The notes: generated from the letters alone by a model not told the origin. Shown: positions 1 through 8,803, numbered from the stretch's first letter. The stretch is 32,640 nt of DNA from Parabacteroides acidifaciens (GCF_003363715.1 NZ_QREV01000051.1:1-32640), one strand, 5' to 3'. A program made the numbers and translations.

Positions 1-82
1 CACTACTTCTCAAATAATTCGCTAAAAGTTTATTCCTCAATTGGTTAAGTCAAACCGATGAAAATCTAAAATAATAAATTGA

Positions 83-90
83 TATATTTG
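83..90 (+). promoter_or_regulatory. Bacteroidetes -7 promoter element for the GH110 gene
   Basis: TATATTTG matches TAnnTTTG exactly. Transcription would start near position 97, so the start at 133 is preferred over an in-frame TTG at 79 that lies upstream of this element. No convincing -33 element is seen. Confidence 0.6.
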
Positions 91-132
91 TTCCCGAATT
101 GTAAAATAGGATCAACACATAAGATACTTGCC

Positions 133-1947
133 ATGAAACTAAATTCATCTTTTCTACTCACATTTATGCTGGCGGTTCTGCTGACAGCCTGTGCCGGTCA
201 GTCGTATAATCTTGCCGACTATGGCTTGAAACCGGACAGTAAGGAAAATGCATCCCCCTTGATTGCGAAAGCTTTGCAGGAGATCGCCGCGACGGATCAT
301 CCGGACGGCGTTACAATCGTTTTGCCGAAAGGGCGTTACGACTTCTATCCGGAAGGGGCTTCCCTTCGTGAGTATTTCATCTCCAACCATGACCAGGACA
401 ATCCCAAGTCCGTAGGGCTGCCGTTCGAAAACATGAAGAATGTTGTCTTTGACGGGCAGGGTTCGGAACTGATTTTTCATGGGCGGATGCTTCCCGTTTC
501 CTTAGTGGGTTCGGAGAATTGCACGTTGAAGAACTTCAGTATCGACTTCGAGAATCCGCATATCAGCCAGGTTAAGGTGTTGGAAAACGATACGGTGAAC
601 GGCCTGATTACCTATGAGGTGGCGCCTTGGGTACAGTATGAGATACGCGACAGTAACTTTGTCGCCAAAGGGGAAGGCTGGGAACATATTCCTGCCTGGG
701 GAATCGCTTTTGAAGGAGATACGAAACGGCTGGTCTATACCACCAGCGATATCGGCGTAGGCAGCAGGCATGTGGCAGAGATCGCTCCCCGTAAGATACT
801 CGCCTCCTGGAAAAACAAGAAACTGATACCGGGAACGGTTGTCGTTTTCCGTGGGTACGGTCGTCCGACTCCGGGCGTATTCATGTATCATGATACCAAT
901 ACGGCATTGGAGAATATACAGGTTCATTATGCCGAAGGGATGGGCTTGCTGGCACAGATGAGCGAGAATATCACGTTGGACCGCTTCTCGGTCTGCCTGC
1001 GCGGCAAGGATGATCCGCGTTACTTCACGACACAGGCGGACGCCACCCATTTCTCTGGATGCAAGGGACTGATCCGCTCTGTCGGCGGTTTGTACGAGGG
1101 GATGATGGACGATGCGATCAATGTGCATGGCACTTATCTGAAGGTGCAGCAGCGTGTCGACGACAAAACGCTGGTGGGCGAGTATATGCACGGTCAGTCA
1201 TATGGTTTCGAATGGGGACGTCCGGGTGACACCGTCCAGTTTATCGATTCCAAAACAATGGAGATACTCGGAGAGCAGAACACGGTGACGGCCATTCAGG
1301 CTGTCGACAAGCCGGATGATCACGGTGCCAAGCAGTTCCGCATCACATTTGAGAAGCCTGTCGATCCTGCGATCAGCGAGGCGGGGACGTATGGTATCGA
1401 GAACCTGGAATGGACGCCGGCGGTCTATTTCGCCGACAATGTGATTCGTAATAACCGTGCCCGCGGTTCACTGTTCAGCACGCCTAAGCGGACTGTTGTG
1501 GAAAATAATGTCTTCGACCATACCTCCGGTACGGCTATCCTGCTGTGCGGCGATTGCAACGGATGGTTCGAGACGGGAGCTTGCCATGACGTATTGATCC
1601 GGAATAACCGGTTTATCAACGCGTTGACGAATATGTTCCAGTTCACCAATGCCGTAATATCCATCTATCCGGAGATACCCGACCTGAAAGACCAGAAGAA
1701 GTATTTTCATAGCGGTATCGTGATTGAGAATAACACATTCGATACATTTGACGCCCCGATCCTGTATGCAAAGTCGGTCGACGGGCTTGTCTTCCGTAAT
1801 AACGTGATCCGGCAGAACCAGGATTATCCTGCCTTCCACTGGAACAACCACCGTTTCTTCTTCCAGCGTGTGATTAATGCGGAGATAAAGGATAACCAGT
1901 TCGACGGAGGGTTCGATGAGGCGCGGGATATACTGAATGAGGAATAA
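133..1947 (+). CDS. GH110-family alpha-1,3-galactosidase, lipoprotein
   Basis: This 604-residue protein resembles the GH110 alpha-galactosidases of gut Bacteroidales, inverting exo-enzymes that remove terminal alpha-1,3-linked galactose from blood-group-B-type or linear alpha-Gal glycans. A signal peptide ends in the lipobox LTAC with Cys20 as the lipidated residue, so the enzyme is probably anchored to an outer-membrane or periplasmic face. The body shows the short Asn-rich coils of a right-handed beta-helix (for example VIRNNRARG and VIENNTFDTF). Asp303 (QADATHF) and the pair Asp326-Asp327 (MMDDAINVHG) are separated by 23 and 24 residues, the spacing I recall for the catalytic aspartates of a characterised GH110 enzyme. 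The start at 133 is chosen because it begins the signal peptide and lies downstream of the promoter element. It converges on the next gene with a 17-bp gap. The family is fairly sure; exact linkage preference cannot be read. Confidence 0.85.
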   Translation: MKLNSSFLLTFMLAVLLTACAGQSYNLADYGLKPDSKENASPLIAKALQEIAATDHPDGVTIVLPKGRYDFYPEGASLREYFISNHDQDNPKSVGLPFENMKNVVFDGQGSELIFHGRMLPVSLVGSENCTLKNFSIDFENPHISQVKVLENDTVNGLITYEVAPWVQYEIRDSNFVAKGEGWEHIPAWGIAFEGDTKRLVYTTSDIGVGSRHVAEIAPRKILASWKNKKLIPGTVVVFRGYGRPTPGVFMYHDTNTALENIQVHYAEGMGLLAQMSENITLDRFSVCLRGKDDPRYFTTQADATHFSGCKGLIRSVGGLYEGMMDDAINVHGTYLKVQQRVDDKTLVGEYMHGQSYGFEWGRPGDTVQFIDSKTMEILGEQNTVTAIQAVDKPDDHGAKQFRITFEKPVDPAISEAGTYGIENLEWTPAVYFADNVIRNNRARGSLFSTPKRTVVENNVFDHTSGTAILLCGDCNGWFETGACHDVLIRNNRFINALTNMFQFTNAVISIYPEIPDLKDQKKYFHSGIVIENNTFDTFDAPILYAKSVDGLVFRNNVIRQNQDYPAFHWNNHRFFFQRVINAEIKDNQFDGGFDEARDILNEE

Positions 1948-1964
1948 GTTTCCCCCTTTTCATT

Positions 1965-2825
1965 TTATTCTTCTATTAATTCATATTGAAAATAACTGTT
2001 ATCTCCATAGTATAAAAGTAAACATCCATCATAATATATCCATGAATATATAGACCTCAATGTGTCCATATATTGATAGCCGAACTCGCTCTCTCCAAGG
2101 TCTGTTCCAAATATCTCCGTTAAATAGATGGTGGATTGTTTGTTATTGGCTGTGTATGTGCCTTCTATGGCATTCGTTGAACTGTAACCTTTGAACTTTC
2201 CAGTTTCTTTGAAACTGCCGTCTCCTTCGAAAGACAAAGTGAAAACCTTGTAACTTTCGTAATCTTCTTCCTCTTTGATGTTCTTGATGATCTTACCGTT
2301 CTCAACAGCTTTTGTCAGTTTCCAGTAGATCCCTTCTCCGGTGAGCTTGTATGAGGGAACTTCTTCTTCTAAATCATCAGGGTTCTTTAATTTATACTCC
2401 AAATAACTGTCTTCCCCGAAATACAACTTGATGGTCTCTCCCTCTTGTTTAAAGGAAGAAACATCCCTTAGATAGCCTAAATACATATGTTCGGCATCAC
2501 TATATGGGCTTGGGCTACCGAGCTCCGTCATTACTAATTCATCGATTTTGAATTTGCTGTTGTCTGTATTATACATATAGCTTCCCCGGATCTCATTGAT
2601 CACCGCAAGTCCTTCCAGTGTATTGTCTTTTTTCAAAGACAGGCTGGGGGATATCTTTATCGGGTACTCGACTTCCGTACCGTTTTCCACAGTCTTGACC
2701 AAAGTGCAGGATATTTCCATTCCTTCCTGTTCCCACTCGTCCGAATCGTTGCATCCGGACCATACTGCCATGCAGGATAGCAGCAGGCAGATTTTGAATA
2801 ATGTTTTGAAGATTGTTGTTCTCAT
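1965..2825 (-). CDS. Hypothetical lipoprotein with two tandem related domains
   Basis: A 286-residue putative lipoprotein that I cannot assign to a named function. A hydrophobic signal segment ends at VWSGC with Cys25 as the likely lipidated residue; Trp at lipobox position -3 is unusual. The mature part seems to be one domain duplicated. Residues about 35-150 and about 155-286 each run through a TLVKTVENG or KLTKAVENG opening, a strand ending in IRGSY or IEGTY, a block IDELVMTELG or IYLTEIFGTDLG, and an ending LYFGEDSYLEY or LYYGDNSYFQY. The strand-rich, acidic pattern would suit a META or lipocalin-like barrel, which is a guess from layout only. It stands alone between two convergent or divergent neighbours. 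Confidence 0.75.
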   Translation of the reverse strand: MRTTIFKTLFKICLLLSCMAVWSGCNDSDEWEQEGMEISCTLVKTVENGTEVEYPIKISPSLSLKKDNTLEGLAVINEIRGSYMYNTDNSKFKIDELVMTELGSPSPYSDAEHMYLGYLRDVSSFKQEGETIKLYFGEDSYLEYKLKNPDDLEEEVPSYKLTGEGIYWKLTKAVENGKIIKNIKEEEDYESYKVFTLSFEGDGSFKETGKFKGYSSTNAIEGTYTANNKQSTIYLTEIFGTDLGESEFGYQYMDTLRSIYSWIYYDGCLLLYYGDNSYFQYELIEE

Positions 2826-3197
2826 AAGATTTTGTATTTATGGGGTTAATACTTTGTAAAGGTATGCTTTCTCTTTTGGAAAAGCAACTAAAAGCAATGA
2901 AAAACAACTGATATAGGGTGTTTTTCTCTTTATAGGTGGATTTATGCAATAAGGTCGGAAGTGAACATCGTCACCTTCTCTGGAATATAGCTGGTGCGGA
3001 TACGCTATTGCTGTGGATAAAGGTTATTGGCCCGGTTGCCGGAATCCTCTGTGGCTTTTGTCTTATGATAAATATAGTTCTCGTTTATATTATACAAAGG
3101 TAATACAAAAGAGCCTAAAAAAAGAGGGAAGGTTATACAAAAAGAAAGCGTATCTCGTTATATTATCATACATTTGTAGAGAAGAAAAGATAAAACT
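2826..3197. promoter_or_regulatory. Divergent intergenic region between the lipoprotein gene and porX
   Basis: This 372-bp stretch has no convincing gene; the short open frames in it lack start context or family resemblance. It carries candidate promoter elements on both strands. For the lipoprotein gene, TACCTTTG lies on the minus strand at 3095-3102 (exact match but 270 bp from the start) and TACCTTTA at 2857-2864 (one mismatch, close to the start). For porX the element is at 3169-3176. A small CCGG-TTG-CCGG inverted repeat lies near 3035. Confidence 0.5.
3169..3176 (+). promoter_or_regulatory. Bacteroidetes -7 element for porX
   Basis: TACATTTG matches TAnnTTTG exactly and sits 21 bp before the porX ATG, implying a very short leader. 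No clear -33 TTTG is present. Confidence 0.55.
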
Positions 3198-4748
3198 ATG
3201 GCAGTAAAGAAAGACAGAGTACTTTGGGCGGACGATGAGATAGATTTGTTGAAACCTCATATCCTTTTCCTGCAAGATAAGGGGTATGAAGTGGTTCCGG
3301 TGATCAGCGGGCAGGATGCCATTGAATGCTGCAAGGAGGAATCATTCGACATCATTTTCCTGGATGAGAATATGCCGGGTCTGACCGGGCTGGAAACACT
3401 GGCCCAGATCAAGGCGATCAATCCCGATCTCCCTGTCGTCATGGTTACCAAGAGCGAGGAAGAGAGCATCATGAACCAGGCTATCGGCAATAAGATCGCC
3501 GACTACCTGATCAAGCCTGTCAATCCGAACCAACTGCTTTTGTCTATCAAGAAGAATGTCCACAAGAATGTGATTATCTCTGAGACGACGACTGTCGGCT
3601 ATCAGCAGGAGTTCGGCCGTATCGGTATGCAGATCAACGACTCGCTGACGACCGACGACTGGATGGAGGTCTATAAGAAACTCGTCTATTGGGAACTTGA
3701 GCTGGAAAGCAGCCAAGTACCGATGACCGATATGCTCCGGATGCAGAAACAGGAGGCGAACAATGCTTTCGGTAAATTTGTCAAGAAGAATTATGTGGAC
3801 TGGATTCAGAACCCGGCCGAACGCCCGTTGATGAGCCCCGATCTGTTCAAGAAAAAGGTGTTCCCGATGCTCGACAACGACGAAAAGGTGTTCTTTATCC
3901 TGATCGATAACTTCCGCCTCGACCAGTGGCGTGAGGTGAAAGACCTGCTTGCCGAATATTTTACTTTCGACGAAAGCCTCTACTACAGTATCCTGCCGAC
4001 CGCGACACAATATGCCCGCAACTCGATATTCTCCGGTCTGATGCCGCTACAGATCGAGAAAATGTTCCCCGAGCTTTGGGTGGACGAAGACAGCGAGGAA
4101 GGCAAGAACCTGAACGAAGCGCCGCTTATCCAGACGCAGATCGAACGGTTCCGCAAGAAATATACGTTCTCCTACCATAAGGTGCACGACTCGCAGTATA
4201 ACGACAAGTTGCTGAATATCGTCCCTTCCCTCCTGAATAACCAGTTGAATGTGGTTGTCCTTAACTTTGTCGATATGCTTTCGCATGCCCGTACGGAAAA
4301 CAAGATGATCCGCGAACTGGCCCAGAGCGAAGCGGCTTATCGCAGCCTGACGCGTTCCTGGTTCCAGCATTCCGGCACGTTGGAACTCTTCAAGCGTATA
4401 GCCGGGAAAGGCTACCGGGTTATCGTTACGACCGATCACGGGACGATACGCGTGGATAACCCCCTGAAGGTGATAGGCGACAAGAACACGAACACCAATC
4501 TTCGCTATAAGGTTGGCAAGAACCTGAATTACAACCCGAAGGAAGTGCTCGAAATCCGCTATCCGGACAAGGTCGGATTGCCCTCCCCGAACCTGAGCAG
4601 CAAGTATATATTTGCGATGAATAATGATTTCTTCGCCTATCCGAATAATTATAATTACTACGTTTCTTACTATAAGAATACGTTCCAGCATGGCGGCATT
4701 TCGATGGAAGAGATGCTGGTCCCTTTTATTACGATGATGCCAAAATAA
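3198..4748 (+). CDS. porX: PorX-type response regulator with PglZ/alkaline phosphatase-fold effector domain
   Basis: This 516-residue protein joins a CheY-like receiver to a PglZ-type alkaline-phosphatase-superfamily domain. In Porphyromonas gingivalis the equivalent PorX works with the histidine kinase PorY to control type IX secretion genes, and its phosphatase-like domain hydrolyses oligonucleotide-type substrates. The receiver shows the acidic pocket Asp12-Asp13, phospho-acceptor Asp56 (FLDENMPG), Thr84 and Lys106 (LIKP). The effector domain shows LPTATQYARNS, which holds the probable nucleophilic Thr, and VTTDHGT, a metal-binding Asp-His pair. Length is close to the roughly 518 residues known for PorX. 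The cytoplasmic protein has no DNA-binding domain. Its stop codon overlaps the first bases of a heptamer array, and tsaE follows. No PorY or secretion structural gene is in the window. Confidence 0.92.
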   Translation: MAVKKDRVLWADDEIDLLKPHILFLQDKGYEVVPVISGQDAIECCKEESFDIIFLDENMPGLTGLETLAQIKAINPDLPVVMVTKSEEESIMNQAIGNKIADYLIKPVNPNQLLLSIKKNVHKNVIISETTTVGYQQEFGRIGMQINDSLTTDDWMEVYKKLVYWELELESSQVPMTDMLRMQKQEANNAFGKFVKKNYVDWIQNPAERPLMSPDLFKKKVFPMLDNDEKVFFILIDNFRLDQWREVKDLLAEYFTFDESLYYSILPTATQYARNSIFSGLMPLQIEKMFPELWVDEDSEEGKNLNEAPLIQTQIERFRKKYTFSYHKVHDSQYNDKLLNIVPSLLNNQLNVVVLNFVDMLSHARTENKMIRELAQSEAAYRSLTRSWFQHSGTLELFKRIAGKGYRVIVTTDHGTIRVDNPLKVIGDKNTNTNLRYKVGKNLNYNPKEVLEIRYPDKVGLPSPNLSSKYIFAMNNDFFAYPNNYNYYVSYYKNTFQHGGISMEEMLVPFITMMPK

Positions 4749-4869
4749 TTGACAATTGACAATTGACAATTGACAATTGTTTTATCTTTGTACTCGAAAT
4801 CTCAATTGCCGATTTTCTATTGATAATTCCTCTTTTGAATTGTCAATTGTCAATTGTCAATTGTCAATT
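4747..4869. repeat. Perfect 32-bp inverted repeat made of heptamer arrays
   Basis: The left arm (4747-4778) is four copies of AATTGAC plus AATT. The right arm (4838-4869) is four copies of AATTGTC plus AATT, its exact reverse complement. The spacer of 59 bp (4779-4837) holds the candidate tsaE promoter. The left arm begins inside the porX stop codon and the right arm ends 9 bp before the tsaE start. A degenerate third copy of the same 32-bp length is at 31564-31595. Confidence 0.95.
4783..4790 (+). promoter_or_regulatory. Bacteroidetes -7 element within the inverted repeat, for tsaE
   Basis: TATCTTTG matches TAnnTTTG exactly. The left heptamer arm provides TTG triplets upstream, although none sits at the usual 19-21 bp spacing. 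Transcripts would start near 4797 and contain only the right arm. Confidence 0.55.
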
Positions 4870-4878
4870 TAAAAGATC

Positions 4879-5298
4879 ATGAGCGTAATTAAAATCGACA
4901 GTTTAGATACGATCCGCCAGGCCGCGAAAGCGTTTATCGCCGGGATGGACGACCGTACCGTTTTCGCTTTTCGCGGAAGCATGGGCGCAGGAAAGACTAC
5001 CTTTATCAAAGCTATTTGCGAAGAATTGGGTGTGGAGGATGTGATCAACAGCCCGACGTTCGCCATCATCAACGAATATCGCAGCGATACGACCGGCGAG
5101 CTGATCTACCATTTTGACTTTTACCGCATCAATAAACTGAGCGAAGCGGAAGATATCGGTACGGAAGATTATTTCTACAGTGGCGCGCTCTGCTTTATCG
5201 AATGGCCGGAAAAGATTGAGGAACTCTTGCCGGGTGATGTAGTGGAAGTTGCCATTACAGAGAATCCCGACGGATCGCGTACCGTAGAAGTCAAGTAA
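4879..5298 (+). CDS. tsaE: tRNA threonylcarbamoyladenosine biosynthesis ATPase TsaE
   Basis: A 139-residue TsaE homologue, the ATPase that partners TsaB and TsaD in forming N6-threonylcarbamoyladenosine at position 37 of ANN-decoding tRNAs in the cytoplasm. The P-loop is clear at residues about 34-41 (GSMGAGKT), followed by the family signature [10 protein letters not shown] and the acidic segment YHFDFYRI. Length is typical (roughly 130-160 residues). The start ATG lies just after the right heptamer arm. The next gene begins three bases after the stop codon, so the two are probably co-transcribed. Confidence 0.95.
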   Translation: MSVIKIDSLDTIRQAAKAFIAGMDDRTVFAFRGSMGAGKTTFIKAICEELGVEDVINSPTFAIINEYRSDTTGELIYHFDFYRINKLSEAEDIGTEDYFYSGALCFIEWPEKIEELLPGDVVEVAITENPDGSRTVEVK

Positions 5299-5301
5299 GC
5301 G

Positions 5302-5517
5302 ATGGAACCTACCGAATATTTTATCCTGATCCTCTTTATCGCATTGGGGGCTTTCTCCATTGTTGCTGCCATCCTGAACCTCGAATGGTATTTCCAGACC
5401 AGCGGAGCCATGACGTTTGTCCGCTGGCTGGGTCGCAAGGGTGCCCGTATCTTTTATGCCCTGTTAGGGTTGGGACTGATTGCTTGCGGGGTGGCAGGAT
5501 TTGTCTTTTGGAGTTAA
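5302..5517 (+). CDS. Small two-helix membrane protein, Imm17-like
   Basis: A 71-residue protein with two hydrophobic helices (about residues 7-27 and 50-70) separated by a basic loop (RWLGRKGAR), which predicts an inner-membrane hairpin. It resembles short proteins annotated as immunity 17 family (Imm17), a class predicted from polymorphic toxin loci; I make that link from overall pattern, with modest confidence. No toxin gene is nearby. It starts three bases after tsaE and so appears to ride in that operon. Its TAA stop overlaps the stop of rnr on the other strand within the tetranucleotide TTAA. Confidence 0.7.
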   Translation: MEPTEYFILILFIALGAFSIVAAILNLEWYFQTSGAMTFVRWLGRKGARIFYALLGLGLIACGVAGFVFWS

Positions 5518-7694
5518 ACTATCGCAAAGTCCAACTGTTTTCTTTCCAGGTTCGCCTGTGCCACTTTGACTGTGATGGAATCTCCCAAACGGTATATGCG
5601 TCTTGTTTTACGGCCTAACAGGCAGTAGTTTTTATCGTCGTACTCGTAGAAATCATCATCGAGGTCACGTATCGGGACAAGCCCTTCGCATTTATTGTCA
5701 TTCAGTTCCACATACAAGCCCCATTCGGCTACGCCGGAAACCTTGCCGTCGAATACCTGCCCTAACTTATCTTTCATAAATTCCACCTGTTTGTACTTGA
5801 TGGAAGCGCGTTCGGCACTGGATGCCAGGATTTCCATTTCGGAACAGTGTTTGCAGAGTTCTTCATACTTGCTTTTGATCACACTGCGCCCGCCCGCCAG
5901 ATAACGTTCCAGTAAACGGTGTACCATCATATCCGGATAACGGCGGATCGGGGAGGTGAAGTGTGTATAATAGTCCATTGCCAATCCGTAATGCCCGACA
6001 TTATCTGTCCCGTAAAAGGCTTTCTGCATGGAACGGATAGCTAATGTCTCCACCAGATTCTCTTCCGGTTTGCCCTGTACGGTCTCCAATAAGCGGTTGA
6101 AGCTCTTGGAAATGTCCGTTTTACTTCCTTCCGTACGTACTTTGTGACCGAATCGGCTGATAAATGCGGAGAAGTCTCTCAGCTTCTCAGGATCCGGCTG
6201 TTCGTGAACACGGTAGACGAATGTTTTCTTTGTCTTATTCTTGGTCTTTCCGACGAATTCGGCTACTGTACGGTTGGCCAGCAACATGAATTCTTCGATC
6301 AGCTTATTGGCTTCTTTTGACTCTTTGATATAAGTACCCAATGGTTTACCTGTCTCGTCGATATCGAATTTGACTTCGAACCGATCGAATGCGATAGCTC
6401 CGTCCTTGAAACGCTTTTCACGCAATTTTTGTGCCAGTCTGTTGAGTGCCAGGATTTCTTCTTTATAATCGCCTTCTCCTGTCTCGATCACTTCCTGCGC
6501 TTCTTCGTAGGCGAAACGGCGGTCGCTCTTGATGATCGTACGGGCGATATGGAATTGCTGGACTTCGGCGTTTTTATTTAATTCGAAGATAGCCGAAAAA
6601 CAGAGTTTCTCTTCGTCCGGACGAAGTGAACATATCTTGTTGCACAAGCGTTCGGGCAACATCGGGATGGTACGGTCTACCAGATAAATGGAGGTGGCCC
6701 GGTCATATGCTTCCCGGTCTATCAGGCTTTCCGGTCTGACGTAATAAGTGACGTCGGCAATATGTACGCCAACTTCCCAGTTGCCATTTTCCAGAAGACG
6801 TGCGGAAAGCGCATCGTCGAAGTCTTTGGCATCTTTCGGGTCGATGGTGAAAGTCGTGATATTACGGAAGTCCTCACGTTTGGCTATTTCCTCTTCGGGG
6901 ATTGCTTCCGATATCTTATCCGCCGCTTTTTCCACATTGGCCGGATATTTGTATGGGAGGTCGAACTCTGCGAGGATTGCGTTCATCTCGGCATTGTTGT
7001 CACCGGCCGCACCTAAAATGTCTACCACTTCGCCCAGCGGGTTCTTGGCTTCTTCCGGCCATTCGGTGATACGGACAATCGCCTTATCGCCCGTCTTGCC
7101 GCCTTTCAGCTTGTCTTTGGGGATAAAGATATCGTTTGCCAATGTCTTGTCTTCGGTAATCAGGAAGGCAAAGCCTTTTGTCACTTGCAGCTTGCCGGTG
7201 ATTGTCCGACGTTCGCTTTCCAGGATTTCAATCACTTCACCTTCCGGATCGGCGCCTTTTCTCTTTGCATGAAGCTGTATTTTTACCTTATCGCCGTTAA
7301 GCGCATGGGCGGAGTTGCGTTCTGCCACAAAGATAGGCGTTCCGCCGTCTTCGGGGATAAAAGAGTTCTTTCCGTTCTGCCGGCGCATGAAAGTCCCGAC
7401 GGCTGTTGTTCCCCAGTCGTTATAGCGGTAGCGTCCCCGGTCTATTTCGGAAATGAAGTTATCAGCGGAGAGATCATACAGGATGTCCACCACCTGCAAT
7501 TTCTGCACTTGGTTAGTCACTCCTATCATACTGCTGATTTGTCGATAGTTGAAAGGTTCCTTGGGAGAAGACTTGAATACGTCGATGATGGCATTGATCA
7601 TTGCCTCTTTTTTCATCCGTTTGTTATTGCTTTTGGAGCTGTTTTGCTTCTTTCCCTGTTTATTACTTTTCTTTTCAGATTTATTCTTAGTCAT
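5514..7694 (-). CDS. rnr: Ribonuclease R
   Basis: A 726-residue RNase II/RNB-family 3'-5' exoribonuclease, which degrades structured RNA processively in the cytoplasm. Order of parts: a Lys/Ser/Asn-rich N-terminal tail (residues 1-30), a winged-helix segment (about 30-95), cold-shock OB folds (about 95-240), the RNB catalytic domain (about 270-600) and a C-terminal S1 domain (about 640-720). The catalytic metal-binding aspartates are visible in DPKDAKDFDD (Asp285, 288, 291, 293, 294). Other RNB signatures are VGVHIADVTYYV and HFTSPIRRYPDMMVHR. The long basic C-terminal tail of E. coli RNase R is absent and the basic residues lie at the N terminus instead, as is common in Bacteroidetes. Convergent with the small membrane-protein gene, sharing TTAA. 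Confidence 0.95.
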   Translation of the reverse strand: MTKNKSEKKSNKQGKKQNSSKSNNKRMKKEAMINAIIDVFKSSPKEPFNYRQISSMIGVTNQVQKLQVVDILYDLSADNFISEIDRGRYRYNDWGTTAVGTFMRRQNGKNSFIPEDGGTPIFVAERNSAHALNGDKVKIQLHAKRKGADPEGEVIEILESERRTITGKLQVTKGFAFLITEDKTLANDIFIPKDKLKGGKTGDKAIVRITEWPEEAKNPLGEVVDILGAAGDNNAEMNAILAEFDLPYKYPANVEKAADKISEAIPEEEIAKREDFRNITTFTIDPKDAKDFDDALSARLLENGNWEVGVHIADVTYYVRPESLIDREAYDRATSIYLVDRTIPMLPERLCNKICSLRPDEEKLCFSAIFELNKNAEVQQFHIARTIIKSDRRFAYEEAQEVIETGEGDYKEEILALNRLAQKLREKRFKDGAIAFDRFEVKFDIDETGKPLGTYIKESKEANKLIEEFMLLANRTVAEFVGKTKNKTKKTFVYRVHEQPDPEKLRDFSAFISRFGHKVRTEGSKTDISKSFNRLLETVQGKPEENLVETLAIRSMQKAFYGTDNVGHYGLAMDYYTHFTSPIRRYPDMMVHRLLERYLAGGRSVIKSKYEELCKHCSEMEILASSAERASIKYKQVEFMKDKLGQVFDGKVSGVAEWGLYVELNDNKCEGLVPIRDLDDDFYEYDDKNYCLLGRKTRRIYRLGDSITVKVAQANLERKQLDFAIV

Positions 7695-7776
7695 ATTTTT
7701 ATTTCAATGTTTTACAAAGTAAACAATAAATATCGAGAAGCTGTTTACATTTGTGATAAATTATGTCCGGAAGGCC

Positions 7777-8730
7777 TTAATTCCCGAAACTGTTGGCTGC
7801 TACTCCTTTAGCACCCGGTTTGCAACTGAAGACGCTGCCGCTCAACGGATACTTGCGGAGTTGTTCTTCGGACAGGCCGGCGCGAGCCGTTGTGATATAA
7901 AGCGTGTCCATCTTTTTACCTCCGAATGCGCAGGAGGCGACATTCGGGGCCGGAACGTTCACCTTGGCCAATAATTCTCCCGTATAAGGGTTATAACAGT
8001 AAACGCCATAGCCTCCCCATTGAGCCACCCAGAGGTGGTCCTGGCTGTCGATTGTCATCCCGTCCGGCGCCCCTGTCCCTTCCGGCAGATCGACCGCAAT
8101 TCCGTCAAACAGGATATCGCCGTTGTCGGGATCATAGCGGTAGCGGGCTATTTTGCCGGTCGGCGTATCGTTGTAGTACATGAATCTCTTGTTTGCTGTC
8201 CAGACGATACCGTTCGAGATCGTTACTTTTTGTAGTTTGGTGCTGATTGTTCCGTCGGGTAAAACACAATACAAGGTTCCGGCTCCTTTCGGCGCACCAA
8301 AACCCATTGTCCCGATCCATAGACGTCCTTCCGGGTCGCATTTCCCATCGTTGCAGCGTACTTTTCCGTCTTTGTCGGGTATCGGAGCGACGGATGTCGT
8401 CTGCCCGTCAGCCAGGTTTACCCGTACGATTTCGTTTTGCAGGGCGATGATAACGGTGCTGTCGCTTTCCGGTACGACAGTAGATATCATGCGGTCGAAT
8501 TTCCACGAGTCGCATTTCTTTGTGTTCGGGTGATATTCGTACAACGTCTGACCTTCAATGTCTACCCAGAATAATGTTTGGCGGTAGGGGTCCCAGATCG
8601 ATCCTTCTCCGGTAGTGGCTTCGGCCTTGTAGGCCAATTCAGCCGGAATGATTTCTACTTTAGGCGAACAGGATATTGCCGTGATTAAAATAGAGAATAA
8701 AGTCAGTATGTTAATAAGAAAATGCTTCAT
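7777..8730 (-). CDS. SMP-30/gluconolactonase-family lipoprotein
   Basis: A 317-residue six-bladed beta-propeller of the SMP-30/gluconolactonase/LRE family. Members hydrolyse sugar lactones using one divalent metal. A signal peptide ends at AISC, with Cys21 as the lipidation site, so the protein acts outside the cytoplasm. Likely metal ligands are Glu42 (GEGSIW), the Asn of SNGIVW and the Asp of APDGMTID; the substrate-contacting motif RCNDGKCDPEGRLWIGTM is also conserved. It is divergent from uxaB-uxaA with a 193-bp shared upstream region, which suggests, but does not prove, a link to sugar-acid metabolism. The lactone substrate cannot be read from the sequence. It lies 82 bp upstream of rnr on the same strand. 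Confidence 0.88.
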   Translation of the reverse strand: MKHFLINILTLFSILITAISCSPKVEIIPAELAYKAEATTGEGSIWDPYRQTLFWVDIEGQTLYEYHPNTKKCDSWKFDRMISTVVPESDSTVIIALQNEIVRVNLADGQTTSVAPIPDKDGKVRCNDGKCDPEGRLWIGTMGFGAPKGAGTLYCVLPDGTISTKLQKVTISNGIVWTANKRFMYYNDTPTGKIARYRYDPDNGDILFDGIAVDLPEGTGAPDGMTIDSQDHLWVAQWGGYGVYCYNPYTGELLAKVNVPAPNVASCAFGGKKMDTLYITTARAGLSEEQLRKYPLSGSVFSCKPGAKGVAANSFGN

Positions 8731-8773
8731 GATACAAAATGCCGGTTTTAGTTCGTGATAGAGATATTTGATG

Positions 8774-8781
8774 CAAATATA
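8774..8781 (-). promoter_or_regulatory. Bacteroidetes -7 element for the SMP-30-like gene
   Basis: On the minus strand this reads TATATTTG, an exact TAnnTTTG match, 43 bp upstream of the ATG at 8730. Confidence 0.5.
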
Positions 8782-8803
8782 TTAAATTAATCCTGATTAC
8801 CAG

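Noticed and set aside
502-1191. Long antisense frame inside the GH110 gene
   Set aside because: It is a shadow of the sense coding sequence; the sense strand carries the signal peptide, catalytic motifs and promoter.
3013-3207. Open frame of 64 codons overlapping the start of porX
   Set aside because: It overlaps porX and its promoter element, has no family resemblance, and its composition is that of AT-rich leader DNA.
4747-4869. Simple rho-independent terminator for porX
   Set aside because: The arms are AT-rich with a 59-base loop and contain a promoter match between them; a terminator would have a short GC-rich stem with a U-run.
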